64,000 nucleotides of DNA. It comes from a virus. This document shows, in pieces, positions 23,944-34,107 of this stretch (its first letter is position 1; every line of letters begins with the position of its first letter). Where the stretch lies: positions 1-64,000 of the IMG/VR virus record IMGVR_UViG_3300042563_002146. The stretch is one strand, 5' to 3'. The notes under the pieces are model-generated. The model did not search any database. It had not been told where the DNA came from and saw only the letters and a program-made list of their open reading frames with translations. Position numbers and translations under genes: made by a program.

Positions 23944-25212
23944 ATGACACTTATCACAAAACTAGTTTACCAAGGATTAAAACGAAAGAATTCTAATGAG
24001 AAAGAAGCAGCAAGATTAAACTTATCTATTTTTGATTACAAAACAATTAAAAAAGAAGTTACAAATACAATATATAATTTATCAGATAATACTGAAATTA
24101 ATGATGAGTTATTTTTAAAAATACAAAACAAAATTTTAATATCAAAAGAAGAAAAAGTTAGAATAACTGACATACATGAAAATGTCGAAGCAGGCACAAG
24201 TAAGATTTCAGCAATATCTTCTACAGAACCAAAAACACCAAATGAAATAATTGCATTATTAGGAATAGACACAACACAATGGAAGTTGTCACAATTCTGG
24301 AATAAAGAACAAAATAATAAATGGTTAGTTTCAGCATTAATAACTAGACTACCAATGGAACAAAAAGTTCAAACTTCATTTATGCAAGAACTTTCCACAT
24401 ACAAACTACCAGTATTTCCTAAACTTGACCCCGCAAATATAAATTCAGATTCTTCTGAAAAAGTTTGTGGGGTTATTTCATTACAAGATCTTCATTTTGG
24501 TAAAGTAGGTAATGAAGATATGCATAAGATAATGGAAAAAGCTGTATTGTATTTAGTAGGCAAAGCGTTTCGTAATTATAATATAGAAAAAATTATATTT
24601 ATTATAGGACCAGATACTTTGAATATGGATACTTTTGATGGAACAACCACAAAAGGAACACTTGTAGAAAATTCTGAAGTTGCAACTAAAGCATATGTAA
24701 AAGCATTTAATGCTGTATGTAGTGCAATTACTACTTTAAAAAATTATTGTGAACATTTAGAAGTTGTATTTGTTCCAGGTAATCATGATAGATTATCTTC
24801 TTTTCATATGATACATGCTGCTGCACAAGTTTTTAGACAACAGTTTGATATAACATTTAATGTTGAATATTCTGAACGTAAAGTAATTACATATGGTAAA
24901 TGTATGATTGCTGTTGAACATGGTGATGCATCTTCAAAAAATAATCCATTAGTATATGCTGTTGAATTTCCTACCGAATGGGGTAACACAACTCATCGTA
25001 TATTATATACTGGACATTATCATGGTAGAAAAACAAAAGAGGTTATAACAGAAAATGAAGAACAAGGTTTTGTAACACGTATAATACCAGCATTAACTTC
25101 TTCTGATTATTATCATTATCATAATAAATGGACTGGTAATCAACGTTCTGCTATAATGCATATACATGACGCTAACAAAGGTCTCATCTCTGAATTTGTT
25201 TACTCAGTGTAA
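23944..25212 (+). CDS. Calcineurin-like metallophosphoesterase
   Basis: 422 residues. The catalytic half carries the ordered metal ligands: LQDLHFGK (D182, H184), GPDTLNMD (D224), PGNHDR (N280, H281), EHGD (H326) and TGHYHG (H358, H360). The second motif has GPD where the family usually has GD. The N-terminal 170 residues are helical and may recognise DNA or another protein. Possible roles are nuclease or nucleotide phosphodiesterase. It stands alone behind its own terminators and promoter, between the fibre cassette and the tail genes. Substrate unknown. Confidence 0.8.
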   Translation: MTLITKLVYQGLKRKNSNEKEAARLNLSIFDYKTIKKEVTNTIYNLSDNTEINDELFLKIQNKILISKEEKVRITDIHENVEAGTSKISAISSTEPKTPNEIIALLGIDTTQWKLSQFWNKEQNNKWLVSALITRLPMEQKVQTSFMQELSTYKLPVFPKLDPANINSDSSEKVCGVISLQDLHFGKVGNEDMHKIMEKAVLYLVGKAFRNYNIEKIIFIIGPDTLNMDTFDGTTTKGTLVENSEVATKAYVKAFNAVCSAITTLKNYCEHLEVVFVPGNHDRLSSFHMIHAAAQVFRQQFDITFNVEYSERKVITYGKCMIAVEHGDASSKNNPLVYAVEFPTEWGNTTHRILYTGHYHGRKTKEVITENEEQGFVTRIIPALTSSDYYHYHNKWTGNQRSAIMHIHDANKGLISEFVYSV

Positions 25213-25252
25213 GATAAATGAATAAATGCTTTAATATGTTCATAATTTTTAG

Positions 25253-25268
25253 TAAATTCTTAATGTAA
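25253..25268 (+). promoter_or_regulatory. Recurrent 16-base promoter-region motif, copy 2
   Basis: TAAATTCTTAATGTAA, preceded by a T-rich stretch (ATAATTTTTAG), ends only four bases before the ATG at 25273. If transcription starts inside it, the mRNA would be nearly leaderless. Confidence 0.45.
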
Positions 25269-25272
25269 ATAG

Positions 25273-25848
25273 ATGACAAATAAACCAGACTTAAATGCAC
25301 CTAGATTCAGAAAAATGACTGAAGGTACATTAAATGCAAATTTTATTAAACTGTTAAAAGAAAAAGTTCCATCTTGTGCAAACTTATCTAGTGTTCAAAT
25401 AAAAAATATTATAAACACATTTAATGAAAACATTTGGAAAACAGTAATTGATAAACGTGATGGTGTTGAGTTACCAGAATTAATAGGACATATATTTATT
25501 GGTACATGTCCTCCAACAAAAAGTAAAAATATTGATTTTAAGGCAACTAAAGAATACAAACAAACTGTTCAACATAGAAATTGGGAAAGTGATCAGTATG
25601 TGGCAAAGATATTTTTTACAACTTTTGGTAGTAAGTATAGATTTAAAAATCATGAGTTATGGGCATTTAATCCTACTCGACAATTCAAAAGAGAAGTTAG
25701 CAGAACGTATGGAGAAAATTGGAAAAAGTATTTGCAAATTGATCCTAAAGTTAGAATCTCAAACATCTATAAATCAGATGCTTACAAGTTAGATAAAAAA
25801 GATAATGAACTAGAACAACTCAAAGACTATGATGAGTTCGCTTTATAA
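25273..25848 (+). CDS. Conserved phage protein, unknown function
   Basis: 191 residues. RDGVELPELIGHIFIGTCPP, HRNWESDQYVAKIFF, KYRFKNHELWAFNPTRQFKR and ENWKKY form a pattern I know from hypothetical proteins of Bacteroidota phages. It is basic and ends with an acidic tail (KDYDEFAL). It may bind nucleic acid, but no catalytic motif is visible. It opens the tail gene unit, with the motif at 25253 just before it. Confidence 0.6.
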   Translation: MTNKPDLNAPRFRKMTEGTLNANFIKLLKEKVPSCANLSSVQIKNIINTFNENIWKTVIDKRDGVELPELIGHIFIGTCPPTKSKNIDFKATKEYKQTVQHRNWESDQYVAKIFFTTFGSKYRFKNHELWAFNPTRQFKREVSRTYGENWKKYLQIDPKVRISNIYKSDAYKLDKKDNELEQLKDYDEFAL

Positions 25849-25856
25849 ATAATATT

Positions 25857-26528
25857 ATGATAACAATAGGTGAAGTACTTTCAAGAGTACGTAATCAGAT
25901 TAAAGCTGTAAAGCAAGATGCATTTCTTACTGATAGATTTTTATATTCTATGGTGATGAAACATGCAAAAATGCTTGTACGTAGACAGGATATACAAAAT
26001 AGAATTATGAAATTCAACAGTGTATTCCAAGTATTAAATTACGTAGAACTTATTGAAATTGATAGAGCTGAATCTCAATGTCATTGTATTACATCTGGTT
26101 GTACATTTAAACGTACAAAAAACAAATTACCTAACATGATGGAAGGTCATTGGGGACCTATATTTAGAGGAGTAACCTCATTAGATTTGTCAGAAGAAAT
26201 ATTACCTACTTATCCAAATACATTTGAAAAAATGTCTAATCAAAAAACATTTAAATATAATAAAAAGAAATATTACTGGTTTATGGATGGTCATATTTAT
26301 TTTCCAAATCTTGAATGGGATGCTGTAAGAATTGAAGGTGTGTTTGAAGGAGATATAAGTGGATATAATTGTGACACAACAGATGATTGTCAATACATAC
26401 AAGATAAAAACTTTGCTATTCCAGAATATTTATATGCTGAAATAGAACAAAATGTAATAAAAGATTTAGGTGCAATGATGGCAGTACCATCAGATCCACA
26501 ACAAGATAATAGAAATATAATTAATTAA
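25857..26528 (+). CDS. Tail ring/adaptor-type protein
   Basis: 223 residues. It opens with two helices (SRVRNQIKAVKQDAFLTDRF, then MVMKHAKMLVRRQD), followed by a beta-rich domain with MEGHWGPIFRGVTSLDLS and YYWFMDGHIYFPNLEWDAVR and a C-terminal helix (YLYAEIEQNVIKDLGAMMAV). The layout resembles the ring proteins that form the crAss-like tail barrel, and it is followed by a second ring-like protein and the muzzle. Exact ring assignment is not possible here. Confidence 0.6.
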   Translation: MITIGEVLSRVRNQIKAVKQDAFLTDRFLYSMVMKHAKMLVRRQDIQNRIMKFNSVFQVLNYVELIEIDRAESQCHCITSGCTFKRTKNKLPNMMEGHWGPIFRGVTSLDLSEEILPTYPNTFEKMSNQKTFKYNKKKYYWFMDGHIYFPNLEWDAVRIEGVFEGDISGYNCDTTDDCQYIQDKNFAIPEYLYAEIEQNVIKDLGAMMAVPSDPQQDNRNIIN

Positions 26529-26536
26529 TAAATATC

Positions 26537-27637
26537 ATGGCGTTAACTGAACCACAATATAGAACATTTGATGATTTATTAGATAGTGTTAAAATTGATT
26601 TATATACTTGGGATTTGGAAGGTCTAATTAATCCACAACAACTTATTAAAGTTGCATTACGTGTAAATTATGATTTAGGATTACGTATTAATCAGTCGCG
26701 TTCAAAAGCAATTGAAATACATAATGGTAAAGGTAAATTGCCAGATGATTTTTATGTACTTAATTTTGCATTAGTTTGTGAAGAAAGATTTGTTGATGAA
26801 ATACCAACTTATAATAAAACTTATACTGAAGGTATTTTAGAAGGTGTAGTTTTAGCAGAAAACTTTTTAGCAGATAAATTTGTTAATCAATCAACAACCA
26901 TATTAGATATTGTACAAGGTAGTAATATAATTAATCATCAATTACATACACAAAATATTATAGTTCAAGCATTTGGTAATGATGGAACAGTATTAGATTT
27001 TGATGTTAATATTATTGATTCAGATAATATTACAATTGTATCTACATCAGTGACTACTGTACCAACTGTAAAAGTAATTATAATGGGTGCTAAAATTAGT
27101 ACAATAGGTACAGGTTCTGGTTCATGTCCAGCATTACTTGATTGTGCATCTGATGGTACACCGCAAGTACATTACGTAACAAATGGAAGAAGAGTTGATA
27201 GTAAAAAATTAATCGCCTTGCGTATTCAAAAATCTAAATCTGTAACAGAAGATTGTTTAAATTTGAATGTGCATTCGCATTATGATGCATTTTTAAGAAA
27301 TGGATTTTTACATGTTAATTTTGATGAAGGTGTGGTTTATATAAATTATCAATCTATAATGGAAGATGATGATGGTAACTTATTAATACTTGATCATCCA
27401 TATTGCAATGAGTATTATGAATACGCAATTAAACAACGTATTTATGAGAACTTGTTTATGAGTGGTGAAAGTGTATCAAATCATTTACAATTAATGGAAC
27501 AAAAATTACGTGCTGCAAGGAACATTGCATTGTCATTTGTAAACACACCAGATTTTGGTGAAATGAAACGTTTATGGGAAATGAATAGAAGAGCACAATA
27601 TCACAATTATTATAACATGTTTAAAAGTAATATTTAA
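26537..27637 (+). CDS. Tail ring protein, muzzle-proximal
   Basis: 366 residues. The N-terminal LTEPQYRTFDDLLDSVKIDL, then INPQQLIKVALRVNYDLGLR and KLPDDFYVLNFALVCEER, match the family I associate with the large ring protein next to the muzzle in crAss-like phages. The centre holds a beta-rich insert, and the C-terminus is helical (LQLMEQKLRAARNIALSFV). It ends six bases before the muzzle gene. Confidence 0.6.
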   Translation: MALTEPQYRTFDDLLDSVKIDLYTWDLEGLINPQQLIKVALRVNYDLGLRINQSRSKAIEIHNGKGKLPDDFYVLNFALVCEERFVDEIPTYNKTYTEGILEGVVLAENFLADKFVNQSTTILDIVQGSNIINHQLHTQNIIVQAFGNDGTVLDFDVNIIDSDNITIVSTSVTTVPTVKVIIMGAKISTIGTGSGSCPALLDCASDGTPQVHYVTNGRRVDSKKLIALRIQKSKSVTEDCLNLNVHSHYDAFLRNGFLHVNFDEGVVYINYQSIMEDDDGNLLILDHPYCNEYYEYAIKQRIYENLFMSGESVSNHLQLMEQKLRAARNIALSFVNTPDFGEMKRLWEMNRRAQYHNYYNMFKSNI

Positions 27638-27643
27638 TAAAAC

Positions 27644-30600
27644 ATGAGTGAAAATACAAATAATACAGGTGGTGCACCACAATTAATAAATAGTTTTATT
27701 AAAGGAATGAACAAGGACACAACTGATGTCTTTGTTCCAGAAAGTGTATGGATAAATGCAATAAATGCAATAACAAATACACACAATGGTGAAATAGGGT
27801 CAATTGGTAATGAACAATCAAATTTATATTGTGAGACTTTTCCTTATCAAGTAATAGGAATATTAAACAAATATAAATCTGAATGGGTAGTTTATTCAAC
27901 AGATAATACAAGTTCTGAAATTGGACTATTTGATGAGAGTACTTGTACGTATACTAAATTAGTAAATGATCCATGTTTAAATTTTAGTACTTATAATTTA
28001 ATTACAGGTGCTGTTAAAATGAATTATGATTGTACTTATTCTGCGTATTGGCAAGATAATTTAAATCCAGATAGAACAATGAATCTGGATCCTACACGTA
28101 TACCATATATATGTACTCCAAAAACTATTACAGTTGTAAAAGATTTTTATAATTATGTTATTTCATCACCAGCAGCTCCAAATCCATGTGGTGTTGGTTT
28201 AAATGTTAGTGGTGGGCAAGCTCCTGATCCACCTGGTTATTTTTCTTATAATATTGGACTTGGTGCTATTTATGGATTAGTAACATTATCTTTTAATGCT
28301 TATAGTCTTCCTGATAGATTTGTTGTTGAATATGATGGTGTTGATGTCATTGATACAGGATATAGAGGTTCTTCAGGTTATTGTGTGCCTGTAGTTGGTT
28401 CTGGTTCTGGTACAGCTTCGTTTATGAAAACAACATTGACTACATTTGCAATTTTAAAAGTATATGCACCTTGTGGGGGTACTGTTTGGAAAGCAACATT
28501 AGGATGTCCAGATCCTTCAGCACCTGGTACACCACCTTTGCCACCTCCTGCATCTTCAAGTAATATTTTTTATGAAGATCAAAATGGTGACATACTTGAA
28601 GTGCCAACAATTGCACCTGGTCAAAGTATAACAATATGTGCATTGGATGGTAGTGTTAATGATACAAATGTTGATTCAATTTACACAATTAATCAAACTA
28701 CTATATGTGCGCAAGTTAATGAAGTAATAATAGATCCAAATGCTTGTGGTGAAGAAATTTGTACTACTGATTTAGATTGTGATCAACTTAGATTACATCC
28801 ATTAGTTACCCAACCATGTGTTACTGTAAGTAAATCACAAGGTTCTGGTCAATTAAATAATGGTACATATCAAGCAGTTATTGCATATTCTGAAAATGGT
28901 ATAAAATTAACTGACTACAGCATGCCAAGTAATCCACAAGGATTATGGGATCATTCTGGTATTGGTGGATCAATAGATATTAATATTTCTAATTTAGATC
29001 AAAATTTTGAAGAGTTTCAACTTGTTATTATTGGTACAGTTAATCAACAAAGTACTGCAAAAATTATAGGATACTATTCTATTAATCAAACTCAAATACA
29101 TTTAGATTTAATTAATGCGTCATTAGTAACAGCTGATCTTTCTATAATACCTTTAAAATCAGTTGTTTATGAAAAAAGTGAAAAGATGTTTGACATTGGG
29201 GGATACTTGCTACGTAGTGGTGTTACTTCACAACCATTTTTTAATTACCAACCATTAGCAAATAATATTAAAGTTAACTGGGTAGCAGTTCAATATCCTT
29301 CTGATTATTATTGGAATGGTGGTAACGAAGTAGGATACATGCGTGATGAAGTATATTCATTCTTTATTAGATGGGTATATAAAACTGGTGCAAGATCTGC
29401 ATCATTTCATATTCCTGGTAGATCATCTATATCTTCTGATTTAGCATTAGAACCATTAACTTCTCCAGATTTAATTGAGTTAACTAGAAGAAAACGTTGG
29501 CAAGTATATGACACTTCATCAATAACATCTACTGCTACAAGTACTAGACCTGATGGTGGTGTAATTATTGCAAGAGGTGACATGGCATACTGGGAGTCAA
29601 CAGAAAATTATCCAAATAGTCAACCAGAAGTTTGGGGTGATTTATGTAATGCTCCTATTAGACATCATAAAATGCCTTCAAATGAAACAACACATATTCA
29701 TAATGCTGGTGGTTCTCAGATAAATATTCTTGGTGTTGAGTTTACTAATATATTACAACCAACAGATGCAAATGGTAATCCGCTTACTGACATCATAGGT
29801 TATGAAATACTTAGAGGTTCAAGAGAAGGAAATAGAAGTATTCTTGCAAAAGGTTTATTTAACAATATGGTTGAGTATACTATTCAAGGTACTACTTCAA
29901 TAAAAGGTTTATTTCAAAATTATCCATATAATGATCTTAGAACAGATCCATTTATGCATACCCCTGGTGATTTAATATATCGTCAAGATATATTTTCTTT
30001 TCACGCACCTGAAAATAATTTAGTTAAACCATATGTTGGTAGTGGTGGATATGTGCGTATATATACTGAAGAAACTGGTACAGCAAAATTTACACCTGAA
30101 CTACCATATCAACATCCTCAGTTTAAATTTATGCACGAAGATGCATTTGCTGGAGCTGCATTAGTTTCTGCTGGTGTTTCATTACTATCGTTAATGGGTA
30201 AAAAATCATCAAATGCATCGACAACTGCACATACAAGACTTTCAGTTAATACTGTTGCTGTACCTTATATTGAAACATGGGCAGTGGCTGTAGGAACAGG
30301 TGGAGGTGGTGCTACAGGTGGTGCTGGTGTTGAAACTACAACTGAAATTCCATATGCAAATTTTGATTCAACTATTGGTACTGCTTCTGAATCAGGTACG
30401 TCATCTGTTTATTCTGATTTAATAAATCATACAACTAGTACTGCAACAAATGCTGCTACTGGAGGTGCTAGTGGTAATATTGTCGGAAGTATAATGAGTG
30501 CAATAAGTATAGCAGTAACAGCATTTGCAATTGCTGGTCAAGCTGCAATGACTTTTTATCATTCATTTGATACATGGATAAAAATTATTTATGAGTTTAT

Positions 30601-33145
30601 TTCTTATAGAGACTATGTATTACAAATTAATAGTCATGGTTTTTATGATAATTTTTCAAACATTGTAAATCCAAATGCACCTGGTAGTGTAAAACCATCA
30701 TTTAATAGATTAATGACTGCAAGTTCTGCAAAATATACAAGCGCAGGTTTGCAAGATTTTAATTCTAATTTAAGAATCAATAACTTAAACAGAAATAGAT
30801 TTTTAACATTCCAAACAGTTTCAACAATACCAAATACATCTAATGTAGATTCAAGTAGAACTTTAATACCAAATACTAATAATGCTTTTGCATCATATGA
30901 TAATAATATTTCATCTTATTATGGTGCAATTAAATATGATTATCAAAATCAATATGGTCAATTATATGCAATAACACAAATACCAGTAAATTCTTGCGTG
31001 TATGATGTTAGTGATGATCTTACTATACCACATAGTTCATCCCAAATATTTGGAGGTGATGTTTATATAAATAGATATACAGAAAAAAGTCCATATTATT
31101 TTTATAACTCTTGGTTAATTGATGTACCTAATGGTACTGAATGGAATTATCAAAATTATGTGAATGGTCCTGAACCAGAATACTGGTTAAATTCTATTAG
31201 ATATGATGCTTCATTATTTAGTATTTCACTTAATATGGGTGGTAGTGGTGGTCTTATACCAGAATTTAATTTTAATACACCAGCAGATTATTATAATCTA
31301 CATGGTTATCAATCAACTGGTTCACCAATATCATCAAGTTTTAAAAATGCTTGGATGTATTTATCAAATAATAGCATTCGTGACTTTTTTACTGAATCAG
31401 AATTAAATCTTGCATTTAGAGATTATGGTGAAAACAGTTGGGAAAAATTTTATGATCCAATTGGTAATTCTTTTAGTAACATATCATTAATGTTTAGAGC
31501 TGATTTAATAACAAAACCTACATACTATGAATATGATTTATCACTTAGCGCATCTAAATTATACAGTAACTTTTCATCCTGGTCAAATATTCTTCCAAGG
31601 GACTATGATCCAGCCATCTATACCACATGTTTTGAATACTACCCAAGAAGGGTTATCTATTCTTTACAACAACAAGAAGGTCTTAAAAGAGATAACTGGA
31701 GGAATTATTTACAATTTAACTACAAAGACTTTGAAGGAAAAGTAAATACAATTAAATCTTTAAATGCTCAAGGTTCACTTATTTTATTTGAAGATTCAGA
31801 ACCTATGCAATTTGTTGGTGTTGATACATTTCAATCTGCTGCAGGTGTAAAGTATACTACAGGAGATGCAGGATTGTTTCAACAAAATATGCAATCAATT
31901 GTCAATGCAGATGATTCATTCCAATACGGTACTTGTATTTCTAGTAAATCTGTTATCAATACACCTTTTGGATTATATTGGGTATCCCAATTAACTGGTA
32001 AAATTTTAAACTATGCTGGTAGTGGTATTACAGACATATCACTTGGTGGAATGAAATATTGGTTTTTGGAAAATTTACCATCACCTTTATTGCAACAGTA
32101 TCCAAATTTTCCATTATATGATAATGTAATAGAAGGTATTGCTGTGCAAACAGTATTTGATTCTCAATATGAATTAATATATTTTACTAAAAAAGATTAT
32201 CAACCAACTGCAGAGTTTGCTGAAATAGCTGACTGTATTGTGTATGTTCCTGGTCAAGGATATTTTATTAATGAATCATTATGTAATGAAGCACCATTAG
32301 TAATAACATGTCCTACTGGTTTTACTTATAATAGTGCTACTCAGTTGTGTGAAAAAATTACAACATTTGATATTTGTCCTGTAGGTTATACGTATAATGC
32401 AATTGATAATCAATGTGAATTAGAAGTAACTGAATTAGCATCATGTGATACTTGTATTCAATTATTAAGTTTTGATTATTCAAATTTTGGAGCATGTAAA
32501 ACTACTGTATTTAGTGCAGATACTCCAACTGATTTTACTTATATTGATTGTAGTGGAATTTCTAATACAATAAGTGTTGGAGGTTCTCCAGGTGGTAATG
32601 GTTTTGAACAAATTTCTGTTTGTGAACAAGTACCTATTGGTGGTATTATTCCACTAAATGATGTTTGTAATGACAACTTAGGATTTGTAACATTTAGATA
32701 TAGAGATTGTGTAACACAAAACATGGTTGATGTTACTTATAATTTACCAACAACAAATGGTGTTGTAACTACATTTACAATTGCAAATCCATTTTGTTTT
32801 GTAACTGGCACACTAACAATTATTGCAGGATTAACTGTGACTAATTTAACTTATTCACAAAATTGTGGTTCAATACCACCACCTCCACCAACTTTACAAC
32901 TTGTATCTTTATCAAATTCAAGTGCTGCATCACCATGTCCATATGGAATTTCAACATTTCCTATTCAAGTTTGGGCATATCAACCTGTAACTGTTGGTTC
33001 AATAATTTATGGAACAAATATTGGTACAACACCTTTTCCTGGTGATGGAACTTGGTATTATGTAACTGGTACATTGGCATATAGAATTGACATTGATGGT
33101 GTTGTATTAGAAATATTAGATTGTTCACCAATTTTACCAACATAA
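27644..33145 (+). CDS. Muzzle-type tail protein, N-terminal gene of a split pair
   Basis: 1833 residues. The N-terminus PQLINSFIKGMNKDTTDVFV, then ESVWINAINAIT and NKYKSEWVVYSTDN, is the start of the large muzzle protein that closes the crAss-like tail. Residues about 170-295 hold an inserted beta module (VTLSFNAYSLPDRFVVEYDG to CGGTVWKATLGCP) known from other phages. The middle contains a hydrophobic Gly/Ala-rich stretch (about 830-975). From about 1555 come Cys modules CPTGFTYNSATQLC and CPVGYTYNAIDNQC and two more beta modules. The usual C-terminal domain is missing and is found in the next gene. Confidence 0.7.
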   Translation: MSENTNNTGGAPQLINSFIKGMNKDTTDVFVPESVWINAINAITNTHNGEIGSIGNEQSNLYCETFPYQVIGILNKYKSEWVVYSTDNTSSEIGLFDESTCTYTKLVNDPCLNFSTYNLITGAVKMNYDCTYSAYWQDNLNPDRTMNLDPTRIPYICTPKTITVVKDFYNYVISSPAAPNPCGVGLNVSGGQAPDPPGYFSYNIGLGAIYGLVTLSFNAYSLPDRFVVEYDGVDVIDTGYRGSSGYCVPVVGSGSGTASFMKTTLTTFAILKVYAPCGGTVWKATLGCPDPSAPGTPPLPPPASSSNIFYEDQNGDILEVPTIAPGQSITICALDGSVNDTNVDSIYTINQTTICAQVNEVIIDPNACGEEICTTDLDCDQLRLHPLVTQPCVTVSKSQGSGQLNNGTYQAVIAYSENGIKLTDYSMPSNPQGLWDHSGIGGSIDINISNLDQNFEEFQLVIIGTVNQQSTAKIIGYYSINQTQIHLDLINASLVTADLSIIPLKSVVYEKSEKMFDIGGYLLRSGVTSQPFFNYQPLANNIKVNWVAVQYPSDYYWNGGNEVGYMRDEVYSFFIRWVYKTGARSASFHIPGRSSISSDLALEPLTSPDLIELTRRKRWQVYDTSSITSTATSTRPDGGVIIARGDMAYWESTENYPNSQPEVWGDLCNAPIRHHKMPSNETTHIHNAGGSQINILGVEFTNILQPTDANGNPLTDIIGYEILRGSREGNRSILAKGLFNNMVEYTIQGTTSIKGLFQNYPYNDLRTDPFMHTPGDLIYRQDIFSFHAPENNLVKPYVGSGGYVRIYTEETGTAKFTPELPYQHPQFKFMHEDAFAGAALVSAGVSLLSLMGKKSSNASTTAHTRLSVNTVAVPYIETWAVAVGTGGGGATGGAGVETTTEIPYANFDSTIGTASESGTSSVYSDLINHTTSTATNAATGGASGNIVGSIMSAISIAVTAFAIAGQAAMTFYHSFDTWIKIIYEFISYRDYVLQINSHGFYDNFSNIVNPNAPGSVKPSFNRLMTASSAKYTSAGLQDFNSNLRINNLNRNRFLTFQTVSTIPNTSNVDSSRTLIPNTNNAFASYDNNISSYYGAIKYDYQNQYGQLYAITQIPVNSCVYDVSDDLTIPHSSSQIFGGDVYINRYTEKSPYYFYNSWLIDVPNGTEWNYQNYVNGPEPEYWLNSIRYDASLFSISLNMGGSGGLIPEFNFNTPADYYNLHGYQSTGSPISSSFKNAWMYLSNNSIRDFFTESELNLAFRDYGENSWEKFYDPIGNSFSNISLMFRADLITKPTYYEYDLSLSASKLYSNFSSWSNILPRDYDPAIYTTCFEYYPRRVIYSLQQQEGLKRDNWRNYLQFNYKDFEGKVNTIKSLNAQGSLILFEDSEPMQFVGVDTFQSAAGVKYTTGDAGLFQQNMQSIVNADDSFQYGTCISSKSVINTPFGLYWVSQLTGKILNYAGSGITDISLGGMKYWFLENLPSPLLQQYPNFPLYDNVIEGIAVQTVFDSQYELIYFTKKDYQPTAEFAEIADCIVYVPGQGYFINESLCNEAPLVITCPTGFTYNSATQLCEKITTFDICPVGYTYNAIDNQCELEVTELASCDTCIQLLSFDYSNFGACKTTVFSADTPTDFTYIDCSGISNTISVGGSPGGNGFEQISVCEQVPIGGIIPLNDVCNDNLGFVTFRYRDCVTQNMVDVTYNLPTTNGVVTTFTIANPFCFVTGTLTIIAGLTVTNLTYSQNCGSIPPPPPTLQLVSLSNSSAASPCPYGISTFPIQVWAYQPVTVGSIIYGTNIGTTPFPGDGTWYYVTGTLAYRIDIDGVVLEILDCSPILPT

Positions 33146-33161
33146 TTTAAAAATAAATAAA

Positions 33162-34106
33162 ATGGCATGTACTTGTTTAAATCCTTCATGTACTCAATCT
33201 GTTATTAATGATTTAACATATTGTACTTGTTTAATTGTAGTTCCTGCAACAGCATGTCCTGTTGGATGTGAATATAATGCACAAACAAATCAATGTATTT
33301 GTACTGAAACAGCAACTCCAATATTTAGTCCAGTTTTGACACCAGTTGATATTAGAGATTATTTGGAAGAAATTAGATGGACAATTAGTTATGATCCAAA
33401 ATTAAAAATATGGTTATCCTTTCATGATTGGCATCCTGAATGGTTAGTGTCATCTTATGATCATTTTTTAACAATTAAAACTAAATCTGTAGGTGCTGCA
33501 CTTGAAACAAAAATATGGAGACATAATGTTAGAACAGATAGTTATGCAAATTATTATGGTGATAATTATCCATGGGAAATTGAATATCAAGTTGCTACAC
33601 CTAATACCATTACAACATTAAGAAATATTGAATATACACTTGATGTGTATAAATATTTTAATAATGGTAAAGATACTTTTCATAAATTAGATGAAAATTT
33701 TGATAGAGTAATTATTTATAATTCTGAACAGATTTCTGGTACATTATTACTAAATTTGAAAACTAAAAATAATCCTCTTGATTTATTAAATTATCCATTT
33801 CCAACTGCAAATGGTATTAACATTCAATATAGTAAAGAAGAAAATAAATTTAGATTAAATCAGTTTTTTGATGTAACTAATGATAGAGGTGAATTTACTG
33901 GTGCTACTATACCAATGTGGGTTACTGCATTAGATGGGTATCATAAAGTTTTAAATCCAGTTAATACTAATTATTTTAAACCTGCTGCTGAACATAAAAA
34001 GTTTAGACATTATGGTAATAAAATAATACTACGTAGAAATGTAAGTGGTGAGAATAAAATGATATTGAAATTTGTTAATAATAAATATTTACTAAGTCCT
34101 CGATAA
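33162..34106 (+). CDS. Muzzle C-terminal domain encoded as a separate gene
   Basis: 314 residues. After a Cys-rich start with CPVGCEYNAQTNQC, the rest reads like the conserved end of the muzzle family: WLSFHDWHPEWLVSSYDHFL, KIWRHNVRTDSYANYYG, DENFDRVIIYNSEQISG, KNNPLDLLNYPFP, DVTNDRGEF and KKFRHYGNKIILRRNVSG. In relatives, as I recall, this is the C-terminus of the same polypeptide as the large preceding protein. Here it has its own start after an A-rich leader. Both proteins carry the same Cys module at the break, so they may associate in the virion. Confidence 0.65.
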   Translation: MACTCLNPSCTQSVINDLTYCTCLIVVPATACPVGCEYNAQTNQCICTETATPIFSPVLTPVDIRDYLEEIRWTISYDPKLKIWLSFHDWHPEWLVSSYDHFLTIKTKSVGAALETKIWRHNVRTDSYANYYGDNYPWEIEYQVATPNTITTLRNIEYTLDVYKYFNNGKDTFHKLDENFDRVIIYNSEQISGTLLLNLKTKNNPLDLLNYPFPTANGINIQYSKEENKFRLNQFFDVTNDRGEFTGATIPMWVTALDGYHKVLNPVNTNYFKPAAEHKKFRHYGNKIILRRNVSGENKMILKFVNNKYLLSPR

Positions 34107-34107
34107 C

